Assembly: GCA_022649165.1 (NCBI GenBank)
Contig: JALCNR010000002.1
Location: 276,833 to 340,832 of the forward strand
DNA: 64,000 nt
Direction: 5' to 3'
Origin: Actinomyces sp.
Lineage (GTDB): Bacteria > Actinomycetota > Actinomycetes > Actinomycetales > Actinomycetaceae
In this document: positions 37,183-46,053 of the stretch, one piece after another
How the letters are laid out: every line of letters starts with the position of its first letter
How positions within the stretch are numbered: position 1 is the stretch's first letter
Made by a program: the position numbers and the translations under genes
Notes under the pieces: model-generated
The model's input: the letters and a program-made list of their open reading frames with translations, nothing else
Told to the model about the DNA's origin: nothing
Databases searched by the model: none

Positions 37183-38136
37183 GTGAGCCCAGCTGACAGT
37201 GTCCCCGCGCCAGCGGCCTCCTCGCGCGTCCCCGTCGCCGCTGGTCCCGCACCTGTGGGCGCCGCGGCACCCGCATCGGCGGCCGCGCCCCCTGTCCGGC
37301 GCATCCGCGAGGAGTCGATCGTCACCGGCGAGGCCGTCGAGCTCGAGATCCGTCCCGCCTCGCCTCTTCTGCGCGCAGGGGCGGCTCTGGCGGACGACGT
37401 CCTCCTGCTGATCGGCCTGCTGGTGCTCGACATCGGGATCCTGCGGCTCCTGGACGAGCCGACCAGCTCGATGCAGCGTATCCTGGCCATCGGGTCGGTC
37501 CTGCTCGTGCTCGTCATCCTGCCCTTCGCCGTCGAGACGCTCACCCGCGGCCGGTCGCTGGGCAAGTGGGCGTTCGGTCTGAGCGTCGTGCGCGCCGACG
37601 GCGGCGTCATCACCGCTCGCCACAGCCTGATGCGCGCGGTGACCGGGATCCTCGAGATCTGGGCGACGCTCGGGTCGGTGGCGCTTGTCACGGCGCTGGT
37701 GACGCCGCGTTCCCAGCGTCTGGGAGACCTCGCGGCCGGAACGATGGTGGTCCGGCTGCCCGATCCGGTCCGTCACGCCCCCTTGATCATGCCTCCGGAT
37801 CTGGGCGGGTGGGCCTCGGGCGCGCAGGTCCTGCCGTGCCCGCCCGCCCTCCAGGCCGAGGCCCTAGGCTTCCTGCGCTCCAATGCGGAGCTGGCCCCCG
37901 AGATCCGCCGCCGAGAGGCGGTGTCGTTGGCCACCCGCCTGTCCCGCCACGTCGCGCCGGCGCCTCCACCCGGCACGGATCCCGAGCGTTTCGTGGCGGC
38001 GGTGCTGGTGGTCCTGCGCGACCGGGAGTACGCGCGTCTCCTCGCCCGCGACGAGCGGGCGGGACGCCGCCGCGCCCAGGTCGACCATGCCCGCTTCGGC
38101 GTCGGATCGTCGCCCGCCTTCCCTCCTCGGCACTGA
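37183..38136 (+). CDS. RDD-family membrane protein
   Basis: 317 residues. Ala/Pro-rich N-terminus, then an RDD domain with three membrane segments (about 65-87, 100-122, 150-170) and the motifs S-L-G-K-W-A-F-G-L-S-V-V and R-L-G-D-L-A-A-G-T-M-V-V. A soluble helical C-terminal part is rich in Arg (R-R-R-E-A, R-D-R-E-Y). The GTG at 37183 is fixed by the adjacent -10 and the divergent SpoIIM gene. Transport roles are known for some RDD proteins; the substrate here is unknown. Confidence 0.85.
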   Translation: MSPADSVPAPAASSRVPVAAGPAPVGAAAPASAAAPPVRRIREESIVTGEAVELEIRPASPLLRAGAALADDVLLLIGLLVLDIGILRLLDEPTSSMQRILAIGSVLLVLVILPFAVETLTRGRSLGKWAFGLSVVRADGGVITARHSLMRAVTGILEIWATLGSVALVTALVTPRSQRLGDLAAGTMVVRLPDPVRHAPLIMPPDLGGWASGAQVLPCPPALQAEALGFLRSNAELAPEIRRREAVSLATRLSRHVAPAPPPGTDPERFVAAVLVVLRDREYARLLARDERAGRRRAQVDHARFGVGSSPAFPPRH

Positions 38137-38184
38137 CGAGGGCGCCCCCTGCCGGACGGACCGGTCACCGGGAGGACGCCCGCC

Positions 38185-38727
38185 TCAGCTCTCAGAGGGC
38201 GAGCCTGCCCCAGCGCCTCCCCGTCCGGCCTCCGCCTCGCCGGCGTCCTGAGGGGCCCCAGGCGCCGCCTCTGGATCGCTGATGACCCGGAAGTGCGCGC
38301 GGCGGCGCGCGTACGGAGAATCGGGCGACAGCGGCGAGCCCTCCGCCGCGCCACTGACCGCGGTGGCGAACGGACCCCGCTCGGGTCCGCTGCGGCCACG
38401 CTCCGTCGAGGCGGACGTCGCCTCCCGCGGGTCGCCTCCCGGACGGCGCGTCTCGCGCTGAGCGGCCTCCCGCACGGCGTCGACCAGGGCGAGCAGGTCG
38501 TCGGGCGAGGGCGGTGCCGGATCGAAGCTCGTCTGGAGCCGGACGACCTGCCATCCGAGCGGAACGGTCAGGTGCTCGGCATGCGTCTCGCACAGGTCGT
38601 AGGCGTGCGGCTCGGCCGTGGTGGCCAGGGGCCCCAGGACGGCGGTCGAGTTCTGGTAGTCGTAGGTCAGGGTCGCCACCGCCGGTCTCCCGCACGCCGG
38701 CTTCGAGCAATGCCGTGCCGCAATCAC
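38185..38727 (-). CDS. DUF3499 family protein
   Basis: 180 residues. The conserved N-terminus (H-C-S-K-P-A-C-G-R-P-A-V-A-T-L-T-Y-D-Y) carries a Cys pair that with C-E-T-H-A-E-H near 47-53 suggests a small zinc-binding fold; the C-terminal half is low-complexity. Conserved in actinobacteria beside whiB2 and the zincin gene (compare Rv3258c). GTG start, 6 nt after TAGGGT. Confidence 0.85.
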   Translation of the reverse strand: MIAARHCSKPACGRPAVATLTYDYQNSTAVLGPLATTAEPHAYDLCETHAEHLTVPLGWQVVRLQTSFDPAPPSPDDLLALVDAVREAAQRETRRPGGDPREATSASTERGRSGPERGPFATAVSGAAEGSPLSPDSPYARRRAHFRVISDPEAAPGAPQDAGEAEAGRGGAGAGSPSES

Positions 38728-38733
38728 CGTCCC

Positions 38734-38739
38734 ACCCTA
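38734..38739 (-). promoter_or_regulatory. -10 hexamer TAGGGT for a leaderless DUF3499 transcript
   Basis: TAGGGT (38739-38734) ends 6 nt before the GTG at 38727. Confidence 0.5.
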
Positions 38740-38872
38740 CGACGCCGCCTGCTCGGGACTCCGCAGGCGCGCGGTTTCGGCCCCCCTCACCTGGGCCCGC
38801 GTCCCGGGAACGCCGCGCACCGCCGACCGGGGGCGGCGGCCGCGGCAGGGGGAGACCCCGACACTTCTCCAC

Positions 38873-38878
38873 TACGCT
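38873..38878 (+). promoter_or_regulatory. -10 hexamer TACGCT for a leaderless zincin-like transcript
   Basis: TACGCT ends 6 nt before the GTG at 38885. Confidence 0.5.
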
Positions 38879-38884
38879 GGGGGC

Positions 38885-39319
38885 GTGCGCCGCCATGCCC
38901 TCCGAGTCCCCGTCCATCCGCGCCGGGATCCTCATGGCCGCGGGTTGCGGGGGCCGCTGCTGGACCCGGGACTGCCGGGTTGGCGCTCGCGCCGCGAGAG
39001 GTTCGACGAGCTGGTCGCCGATCTCGTCGACGAGTTCTCGCAGCGGTGGCCGGCGGTCTCGAGCATCGAGTTCGGCATCGAGGACGTGCCGCCCTCGGAC
39101 CCGGCACCCTGGGAGACGCACTCGGCGGTGATGGCGCGGATCTTCCCCGCGGATCGGCGGCGCGGCCTAGCCGACCGGATCGTCGTCTACCGCCTCCCGA
39201 TCCTCCAGCGCAGCCCGAGCGAGGCCGGAGCCGAGGACCTCACGCGCCGCCTGCTGGCCGACCGCATCTCCCACGTCCTGGTCATTCCGCCCGACGAGCT
39301 GGATGAGGGCTTCGACTGA
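38885..39319 (+). CDS. Metallopeptidase-family (zincin-like, DUF1025) protein lacking HExxH
   Basis: 144 residues. N-terminus [13 protein letters not shown], then [10 protein letters not shown] and [10 protein letters not shown] as in actinobacterial Rv3259-type proteins. In zincins the C-terminus carries H-E-x-x-H; here it reads [12 protein letters not shown], so the zinc site is absent and catalysis is unlikely. Divergent from DUF3499. A 16-bp palindrome AGCCCGGATCCGGGCT (39334-39349) follows. Confidence 0.75.
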   Translation: MRRHALRVPVHPRRDPHGRGLRGPLLDPGLPGWRSRRERFDELVADLVDEFSQRWPAVSSIEFGIEDVPPSDPAPWETHSAVMARIFPADRRRGLADRIVVYRLPILQRSPSEAGAEDLTRRLLADRISHVLVIPPDELDEGFD

Positions 39320-39390
39320 CCGGCCCGCCGCGAAGCCCGGATCCGGGCTCGCGCCGCACGCCGCAAAGGGTCGAACGATACGCGGGCCCC

Positions 39391-39832
39391 ATGCGGCTTC
39401 TGCTGACCTCGTTCCTGCACCCGCGCCTCGGGACCTTCTTCTCCGGCACCGTCGCCTATATCCCGGACGCGGCCAGGACCTGCCGGGACGCCCCGTTCGC
39501 CGTCGAGGTCCCCGTGGCCGGGAGGCCGCCCGCGGATCTGGACAGGATCCTGTCCCGGGTCGACGGCATCTACGTCGCCAGCGGAGAGACCTTCGACCTC
39601 CTGCACGTCTTGAGATCGACGGGCGCGGACGAGGTCGTCTCCCGTCGCGTTCGCGAGGGCCTGCCCTATGGTGGACCGCGTCATCGTCCCCCACGCTCAG
39701 GGAACGCTTCCCCCGTTCCCGATCAGCGTCATCGCCCGCACGGTCGAGGAGTACGGCGTCGACTGGCCGCTCACCCTGCTCAGGGATGGCGAAGCGCTGC
39801 TGGTGGACGAGGACGGGTGCCGGCTGGTCTGA
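39391..39832 (+). pseudogene. Peptidase E (S51)-like gene with an internal out-of-frame deletion
   Basis: The 5' part (39391 to about 39669) encodes a recognisable S51 N-terminus: [18 protein letters not shown], then [15 protein letters not shown] and E-G-L-P-Y. Directly after that, in a different frame from about 39670, comes the family's C-terminus: [18 protein letters not shown] and [12 protein letters not shown], ending in TGA at 39832. The segment between them, which in intact enzymes carries the catalytic Ser (G-S-S-A-G), is missing. So the gene has lost roughly 40-50 codons and its frame. Confidence 0.75.
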
Positions 39833-39862
39833 TCGCACGGCGGAGGCGGCCGCGCCCCGGTC

Positions 39863-41368
39863 TCACGGCCCGACTGAGACGGGCATCGACTGCGTGGCGA
39901 GCCCGGCCGCGCCCAGAGGCCAGACCGCCGACACGGGGCCGGTCGGCGTGTCGACGGTGGCGAGGACGGCCGCGTGGACCGTTCCCTGCGCCGGCGCCGC
40001 GCCGACGCTGAGCGCGGAGGCCTCGTCGGGCAGGTCCACCTCCACGGTGGCGCCGGCCGCGACGTCCACCGCCGTATCCGCGCCGTCGCCGTCCAGGGAC
40101 ACGCCGACGTCCTCGTCGCCGGTGTTGGCGAGGACCAGCCGGACTGTGACGTCTCCGGAGCCGCTGGGCGTCGACACGGTGGTCGGGCGCCCGGGCGAGG
40201 CCGCCATCTGCTGGCCGATGAGGTCCGCGAGCGTTCCCGCCCCTGGGAGCCTGGCCTGCGTGAGGGCGGTCGTCGGGGTCACCGCCGTGCGCGCGGTCCA
40301 CGTGGAGTCGCTGTCCGGCCAGGCCTCGCCCCGCGCCGTCTCCATGGCTGTGGCGACGACCGGGACGTCGGAGTCGACGAGCAGGGTGAGGGCGCCCGCG
40401 GCCCCGCCTCCGCCCGCCTCCTCACCGCTCTGGGCGGTGCCCCCGTCCGCCCCGGCCCCTGCCGCCTCAGCTAGCCCGGCGAGGTCGAGGTCGAGTGTGG
40501 TGCCCGCATCGATCTGGATGTCACGGGCGCCGGGCAGCGCCTGGGTGCCCTCGGGGCCGGACACGCTCACGGTGACGGTCGCGGCGTCGGCGCCGGGGAC
40601 CCCCAGGCGCACCGAAGCGGTCCCGTTCTCCGTGTCCGCGCTGACTCCGGGCAGCGCCAGCCGTGTCGCGGCGCGCGTGGAGGCCGCCCAGGTCATGCCG
40701 GTGGGCACCTCGCCCTCCATCCCCGAGCTCTGGAGCCAAGCGGCCACGCCGGGCCCGTCGGCCTCGACGTGCAGCGCGGGCCGCTCCTCGTCGGGGAACC
40801 AGGCGGCGGCCAGGACAGTCACGGTCTGCCCGGCGGGAACGGTGACGGACTGCGCGGGCATCGTCTCCCCCGTCGCCCCGATCGCGGACACGGTGACGCG
40901 CGAGGCCACGCGCCCCGGGTTGGCCAGGGCGAGGACCAGATCCTCTCCCACCACCGTCGATCCGGCGGCCAGCCATTGGTCGCCGCTGGCCGACGCGCAC
41001 GGTTCGAGGACCAGCCCGCGCAGCTCTCCCCCGCTCTGGCCGGCGACGACGACGCCGGTGGGCATGCTGAGCGCTCCGTGGGAGGCGGTCGCGGTGAGCG
41101 TCGCCTGGGCGGGGCCGCCCGTCTCCGGTCCGGTGCTGGTCCACGCCTGGGCTTGAACCGCCTCGGCATCGGGGTCTTGCGGGTCCAGGACTCCCGGCGC
41201 GCAGGCCAGTGCGATCGACGAGGGCGACGCCACCTGGGTGGGCGGCCGGGTGTCGGAGGCGGCCGGAGCGGGCAGTGCGAGGTCCGCGGCCGCCGCGCAC
41301 CCGAGTCCCAGCAGGGCGGCGGCGGTGGCCAGGAGGGCTGCGGCCCGTCTCAGGGTGGGGCGGCTCAT
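39863..41368 (-). CDS. DUF5719 family secreted/anchored protein
   Basis: 501 residues. Hydrophobic N-terminal segment ([15 protein letters not shown], lipobox-like) followed by repeated beta-rich segments with E-V-D-L-P and V-T-V-P-A-G-Q-T-V. Annotated in actinobacteria as DUF5719, typically downstream of a large GT2 protein, as here, with an ATGA overlap. Probably an extracytoplasmic partner of that enzyme; function unknown. Confidence 0.8.
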   Translation of the reverse strand: MSRPTLRRAAALLATAAALLGLGCAAAADLALPAPAASDTRPPTQVASPSSIALACAPGVLDPQDPDAEAVQAQAWTSTGPETGGPAQATLTATASHGALSMPTGVVVAGQSGGELRGLVLEPCASASGDQWLAAGSTVVGEDLVLALANPGRVASRVTVSAIGATGETMPAQSVTVPAGQTVTVLAAAWFPDEERPALHVEADGPGVAAWLQSSGMEGEVPTGMTWAASTRAATRLALPGVSADTENGTASVRLGVPGADAATVTVSVSGPEGTQALPGARDIQIDAGTTLDLDLAGLAEAAGAGADGGTAQSGEEAGGGGAAGALTLLVDSDVPVVATAMETARGEAWPDSDSTWTARTAVTPTTALTQARLPGAGTLADLIGQQMAASPGRPTTVSTPSGSGDVTVRLVLANTGDEDVGVSLDGDGADTAVDVAAGATVEVDLPDEASALSVGAAPAQGTVHAAVLATVDTPTGPVSAVWPLGAAGLATQSMPVSVGP

Positions 41369-44300
41369 TGGCGTCTCCTCGCGGGGATCGCGGCCAGGGC
41401 GGCGCCGGCCAGTGCCGCGCCGGTGGCGATCCTCCACGGCAGCAGCCACCAGGGCTGGTACTCGACGACCAGGCGTCCCCCGCCGGTGATCTGGAACGCC
41501 TGGCGCCATCCGGCCGTGTCGTCGCCGATCGCGGCGAGGGGTTCCCCGTCCAGGGTCGCGTGCCAGGCGGGGTCGGCGCGCTCGGCCAGGACGAGGGTGC
41601 CTTGGGCGCCGTCGGCCAGCCGCGTGTCGGCGCCCAGCGCCTGTGAGGCCACGGGCGTCCACTGGTCGCCGTCCACCAGGGTGATGCGGGCGGGCAGGCC
41701 CGCGTCGGGGCGCACGCGCCACACGGTGCCGTAGTCGGTGCGCCCGACGAGTTCCAGGCCGGGAGCCCGGTCGAGGGCCTCCGCGAGGGTCGCGCCCGGT
41801 TCGGAGGCGGTGTCCGCGATGAGGATGGTGTCGATGCCGTGGCGGGCCAGGGCCGTCGCCGTGGCGTCGTCGGGTGTGGAGACGGCGGTGAGCGCCTGGC
41901 GCGCGAGATCCGCGGCCGCTCCGTCCAGGGCGCCGGAGCGGATCTGGCGCAGGCCGTCGAGGCGGGTCAGAGCGGAGGCGTCGGTCATCTGCGGGCCGTC
42001 GCCGCGCAGCAGGCGGGCGGTCAGCGTCGGGGTCTCCCCGCCGACCTCGGCGCCCGGCGTCCCCGCCTGGTCCAGGATGAGGAGCCGGCCCCGGCGCGGG
42101 GAGCTCTGGGCCTCACGGGTGATCGAGGGGACCTGCTGACCGGCGCCGGCCACGTGGTCGCCCTCGGCCTGGCCCCCCGCTCCGAGTGGTCCGATCGCTC
42201 CCCAGACGCCCAGGGTGAGGGCGGCGACGGCGCCGAGGGCCGCAGAGGCGATCCGGACGGCCCGGTGGCTGGGGGCGTCCCACGGGGTGTCTGCCGAGGC
42301 GGTCAGCCGGCATCCGGCGATGATCAGGGCGAGCGCGCACACCGACAGGGCGGGCGCGGGCCAGGCGGCCGCCTGGGCGGTGCCGTCCGGCGTGTCCGCC
42401 GCCGCGACGGGAACCCGCTGGAGCAGCACGGCGCCGGCCGCGGACACGGCGGCGACCAGTCCGGGGACGGCCACCGCGTCCAGTCCCCGGCCCCCACGCC
42501 ATGCGACGCCGACGGCCAGCGCGATCACCACGGCGGGAACCAGGCACGCGAGCATCCACGGATGGGGGTTCCAGGAGGAGGCCCCGGGGACGCCGGCGGC
42601 CAGCCACCAGGAGGCGGCCGGCTCGGTCGCCAGGGCCGGCCCCCCCGGCGTGAGCAGCGCCGCCCACCCGCCGGGGGTGGCGAGGGACCGTGCGGCGAAG
42701 GGGGCGGCCGCTGCCAGCGCCGGAAGCACGGTGAGCGCCAGGGCGCGGGAGCCGCGCCGTCCGCCTTCCGGTTCGAGGGCGCCGCGTCCGCGCCGGGCGG
42801 GCCGGCCGGTGAGCGACGCCGGGAGGTGGAGCGCCTGACCCAGGATCGCCGCGCCGAGCAGCCAGGGCACGCAGCAGGCGGCCACACACAATCCCCCTGC
42901 GGCGATGCCGCCGGCCCAGGGGGCGCGGTGTCCGGGCGGGCCGGCGGGGACGGGTCCCTCCGCGCCCGAGACCACCAGAGGGGCCGGGCCGCGGACCATC
43001 CGCGTCCACCCGAGCATCACCAGGGGCAGCGCGATGTGGGCGAGGACGGCCGCCAGGCGACCCTGGGAGGCGGAGACCGTGAGCGCGGGCACCGCCGCCC
43101 AGGTCAGCGCGGCGGCAGCGCGCGCGGGAAGGGAGGTGGTGAGCGAGCAGGCCAGCGCCCAGGCGCTCAGGCCCGCCAGGGGCGCGGCGAGCACCAGCAG
43201 CCAGCTCCACACGGTGGTCGGTGCGAGGCCGACCAGGGCGAAAGGGGCGCTGAGCAAGGCCAGTGGAATGAGCACGGGATCGCCCGGTCCGGCCGCGCCG
43301 TCTCCTCCGGGCACCCATGCGGCCCACGCCGCCTGCCACAGCTGCCGCCATGAGGCGGGCGCGCCGGCCCAGGCGGCTCCCGCGACGCCTCCGAGCATCC
43401 GCGCCCAGATGATGAGGCTCGCCGCCACCAGAGCTCCGACGACGCCGGCTCCCACCGACCAGGAGCGCGCGCGGTGGCGGCGCGCGGAGGCCGCGATCCG
43501 GGGGTCGAGGTGGCGGTCGCGTCTCTCGGCGCGCCGGACGCGCCGGATGAGCCGGCGCTGGGCGGCGAGGTCGCGGGGGCGCGCTTCCAGGGACGCGAGG
43601 ACCGAGCGGGGGACGCGGGCCTGGCGTGCGCAGCGCCTCCGCGTGCGCCACAGGGATCCCGTGAGGGGGATCAGGGCGGCCCAGGCGGCGAACTCGTCGC
43701 CGGCCAGGTGGCGGGCGCCGGTGAGGATCCGGGCGAGGGCGCGGGCGGGGGTCCACACGAGCAGCCATAGGGCGAGGAGCGGGACCTGCCACCAGGGGAC
43801 GGCAGCCATCCAGGTGTACAGCTGGGCCGTGCGCCGGGCCCGGAACGAGGTGTCGGGGTCCGCGCCCAGCGACTGGCGGGCGTGGCGCACCCGGGCCCGG
43901 GGGGCCAGGACGACGCGCAGCCCCGCCCGGTGGACGCGGCGCCCGAATTCCAGGCCGTCCCCGAAGGGGCCGAGGGCGGGGTCCGTGCCCTCCAGGTCCT
44001 GCCAGGCGCGGCGTGAGACGAGCATGCCGGCCGTACCCACGGCCAGGACGTCGGAGCGGTCGTCGTACTGACCCTGGTCGATCTCTCCGGCGGCGATGGT
44101 CTCCAGGCGCCGGGCGGTCCGAGTGGCGGCGATGCCGGCCTCGAGCAGGTGATCCCCGGCCCAGGAGAGCTGCTTGGGGCCGACCAGGGCGATGGTGCGA
44201 CCGCGGTCGGCGATGCGCCATTCCTCGGCCAGGCAGGCGGGTTCGGGCGCGGAGTCGTCGTGGAGGATCCACCACCATCGGGCCTGCGACAGCGCGGGTC

Positions 44301-44580
44301 CGGCGGTGTCCGAGGCGGCGGCGGCACGGACGGCGTCGCCCAGGGTGCGGGCGGTGGGAGCGTCCACCAGGAGCAGGCCGGGCGGGGAGGCGCCGTCGTC
44401 AGGCGCCGGAGGATCGCTTGGCCCCGCGCGCACCAGGACCACGCAGTCGGGCGGGAGTTCCTGACCGGCGACGGCGGCCAGGGTCTGGTCCAGCAGCGGC
44501 GCCGATCCGTGGGCGACGACGATCGCCGCGATCCCGCTGGGCGTCCCGGCCGCCGGCTCGGGTGCAGGGGAGGGCGTCAC
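41365..44580 (-). CDS. Large GT2 glycosyltransferase fused to a multi-pass membrane domain
   Basis: 1071 residues. N-terminal GT-A domain (about 20-270): A-A-I-V-V-A-H-G, W-W-I-L-H-D-D-S, the DXD-like D-D, and G-D-G-L-E-F-G-R-R. Then membrane helices (about 285-310) followed by about 12 more segments from 400 to 830 and a C-terminal extracytoplasmic region ending in a last TM (about 1045-1065). Probably builds or modifies an envelope glycan. GTG start overlapping the whiB stop (GTGA), and the stop overlaps DUF5719. Confidence 0.85.
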   Translation of the reverse strand: MTPSPAPEPAAGTPSGIAAIVVAHGSAPLLDQTLAAVAGQELPPDCVVLVRAGPSDPPAPDDGASPPGLLLVDAPTARTLGDAVRAAAASDTAGPALSQARWWWILHDDSAPEPACLAEEWRIADRGRTIALVGPKQLSWAGDHLLEAGIAATRTARRLETIAAGEIDQGQYDDRSDVLAVGTAGMLVSRRAWQDLEGTDPALGPFGDGLEFGRRVHRAGLRVVLAPRARVRHARQSLGADPDTSFRARRTAQLYTWMAAVPWWQVPLLALWLLVWTPARALARILTGARHLAGDEFAAWAALIPLTGSLWRTRRRCARQARVPRSVLASLEARPRDLAAQRRLIRRVRRAERRDRHLDPRIAASARRHRARSWSVGAGVVGALVAASLIIWARMLGGVAGAAWAGAPASWRQLWQAAWAAWVPGGDGAAGPGDPVLIPLALLSAPFALVGLAPTTVWSWLLVLAAPLAGLSAWALACSLTTSLPARAAAALTWAAVPALTVSASQGRLAAVLAHIALPLVMLGWTRMVRGPAPLVVSGAEGPVPAGPPGHRAPWAGGIAAGGLCVAACCVPWLLGAAILGQALHLPASLTGRPARRGRGALEPEGGRRGSRALALTVLPALAAAAPFAARSLATPGGWAALLTPGGPALATEPAASWWLAAGVPGASSWNPHPWMLACLVPAVVIALAVGVAWRGGRGLDAVAVPGLVAAVSAAGAVLLQRVPVAAADTPDGTAQAAAWPAPALSVCALALIIAGCRLTASADTPWDAPSHRAVRIASAALGAVAALTLGVWGAIGPLGAGGQAEGDHVAGAGQQVPSITREAQSSPRRGRLLILDQAGTPGAEVGGETPTLTARLLRGDGPQMTDASALTRLDGLRQIRSGALDGAAADLARQALTAVSTPDDATATALARHGIDTILIADTASEPGATLAEALDRAPGLELVGRTDYGTVWRVRPDAGLPARITLVDGDQWTPVASQALGADTRLADGAQGTLVLAERADPAWHATLDGEPLAAIGDDTAGWRQAFQITGGGRLVVEYQPWWLLPWRIATGAALAGAALAAIPARRRQ

Positions 44581-44885
44581 ACCGCCGCACGCCGCAGGCG
44601 GCGGCGCTCGCGTTCGGACATGCCGCCCCAGATCCCAAAGCGCTCGTCGTGGGCGAGCGCGTACTCGAGGCACTCCGCGCGCACGGAGCAGGACTGGCAC
44701 ACGGCCTTGGCCTCGCGGGTGGACCCGCCCTTCTCCGGGAAGAAGGCCTCGGGGTCGGTCTGGGCGCACAGGGCGTGCTGCTGCCAGGCCAGCGGGCCGT
44801 CGTCGCCCAGCAGGAAGTCGGCGAAGTCATCGGAATCGTCCGCGTCGGACCATGTCAGCGGCCCGTCGCCCAGGATGTTCCACAC
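44577..44885 (-). CDS. whiB2: WhiB-family iron-sulfur transcription factor, WhiB2 (WhmD) type
   Basis: 102 residues. Four cluster-binding cysteines: C in H-A-L-C-A-Q-T-D-P-E-A-F-F-P, then C-Q-S-C and E-C-L-E-Y-A; DNA-binding turn G-I-W-G-G-M with the basic tail E-R-R-R-L-R-R. The string F-F-P-E-K-G-G-S-T-R-E-A-K is characteristic of WhiB2/WhmD, needed for septation in mycobacteria and Streptomyces. GTG start with GAGGAG upstream. GTGA overlap with the giant glycosyltransferase couples a division regulator to an envelope enzyme. Confidence 0.93.
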   Translation of the reverse strand: MWNILGDGPLTWSDADDSDDFADFLLGDDGPLAWQQHALCAQTDPEAFFPEKGGSTREAKAVCQSCSVRAECLEYALAHDERFGIWGGMSERERRRLRRAAV

Positions 44886-44923
44886 GATGCCTTCTCCTCA
44901 CCTCCGGCATTTCACTTCTATGA

Positions 44924-44952
44924 ATTACACGCGTGTCATCTTCCCACGTCAA
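44924..44952 (-). promoter_or_regulatory. Near-consensus whiB promoter
   Basis: Minus strand TTGACG (44952-44947), 17 nt, TGTAAT (44929-44924). The spacer contains part of ACACGCGTGT, a 10-bp palindrome that could bind a regulator. Predicted start near 44917, leader about 30 nt. Confidence 0.65.
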
Positions 44953-45133
44953 GACGAAAAGTGTAATTGGTGCGATGCGAGCACCCGAGGCGCTCGCCGC
45001 GGCTGCCTCCCCGCACCCGCGACGCCACCCTGTCATCGGCCGTCACACCCCATGCCTTTCAGGGACTTTGGACCCAATTTCGCCGATGGGTGGGATCGTG
45101 ATTCCCCGCACATCCTGTGCCGCGTATCTCCGA

Positions 45134-45139
45134 TACCGT
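45134..45139 (+). promoter_or_regulatory. -10 hexamer TACCGT for a leaderless TIGR03089 transcript
   Basis: TACCGT ends 6 nt before the ATG at 45146. Confidence 0.5.
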
Positions 45140-45145
45140 GGGTCC

Positions 45146-45946
45146 ATGACGCTTTCAGAGCTGGTGGACGCCCTGTCCGCGCGCCGAGGACCGGCGCTGA
45201 CGTGGTATGGCGCGGATGGCGGGCGGACCGAGCTGGGTGGCCCCGTCGTGGCGCGTTGGGTGGCGAAGATCGCGAATCTGCTGGGCACCGACCTGGCGGG
45301 CGATCTCTTCGGCGAGCCCGCGCCGGCTCCGGGCGCGCCCGCCGGTCCGGGCTCCCCCGCGCGCGTGGCGCGCATCGAGCTCGGTCGTTCCTGGCAGGCC
45401 GTCGTGTGGACCGCCGCCGCGTGGCTGTCCGGGTGGGAGGTCCGCGGCGGAGCACCGACGGACAGCCCCGGCGGAGGCGCCATCGACGAGGGCGACGCCA
45501 CCGTGTGGGTGGTCGCCTCCCTGGACGCGGCAGCGGTCAACGCGGCGCAGTCGGGGGTGTGGGTCCTGGCTCAGGACCTCAGCCCGCTTGCCCTGTCGTG
45601 GGCGGGCGAGCCGCTGCCCGAGGGTGTCATGGATGCGCTGGGCGAACTCATGGCTCAGCCCGACGTCTTGGTCGTTGCCGCCCCCGCCATCGGAGTACCG
45701 AACAGCGCAGGGGCACCTGACAGCGCGGAGAACCACGCGGGCGCCCTCGTCGATGAAGAAGATGCCGACGCCCCCGAGCGCGTCCTGCTGGAGGCACGGG
45801 ACCCGGCGGACACCGCGCGCGACGTCCTGGGGCTGTGGACGGCGGGGCGGTCCGCGGTCGTCGTCGACGATGCGGCCGACGAGGCCCGCCTGGAACGGAT
45901 CGCGGCGCAGGAGCGGGCGGTCTGGAACTCCGCACCGTCGCTCTGA
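45146..45946 (+). CDS. TIGR03089 family protein
   Basis: 266 residues. N-terminus resembles the start of acyl-adenylate enzymes (P-A-L-T-W-Y, R-W-V-A-K-I-A-N-L-L, W-Q-A-V-V-W-T-A-A-A-W-L), but the protein ends before any AMP-binding P-loop or catalytic region, as is usual for TIGR03089. An actinobacterial family of unknown function. A run rich in Gly, Ala and Pro sits near 55-75. Its start overlaps no gene and lies right after a -10-like hexamer. Confidence 0.85.
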   Translation: MTLSELVDALSARRGPALTWYGADGGRTELGGPVVARWVAKIANLLGTDLAGDLFGEPAPAPGAPAGPGSPARVARIELGRSWQAVVWTAAAWLSGWEVRGGAPTDSPGGGAIDEGDATVWVVASLDAAAVNAAQSGVWVLAQDLSPLALSWAGEPLPEGVMDALGELMAQPDVLVVAAPAIGVPNSAGAPDSAENHAGALVDEEDADAPERVLLEARDPADTARDVLGLWTAGRSAVVVDDAADEARLERIAAQERAVWNSAPSL

Positions 45947-46053
45947 TCGACCATGCGACGGCCTTCTGGCGGATATCCTTGATCCGCGGTCGTCCAGTCC
46001 TCGTGACGGGCAGATCGTCATCCCACCAGTTGCATACGTCTCCGAGGTGCTCC

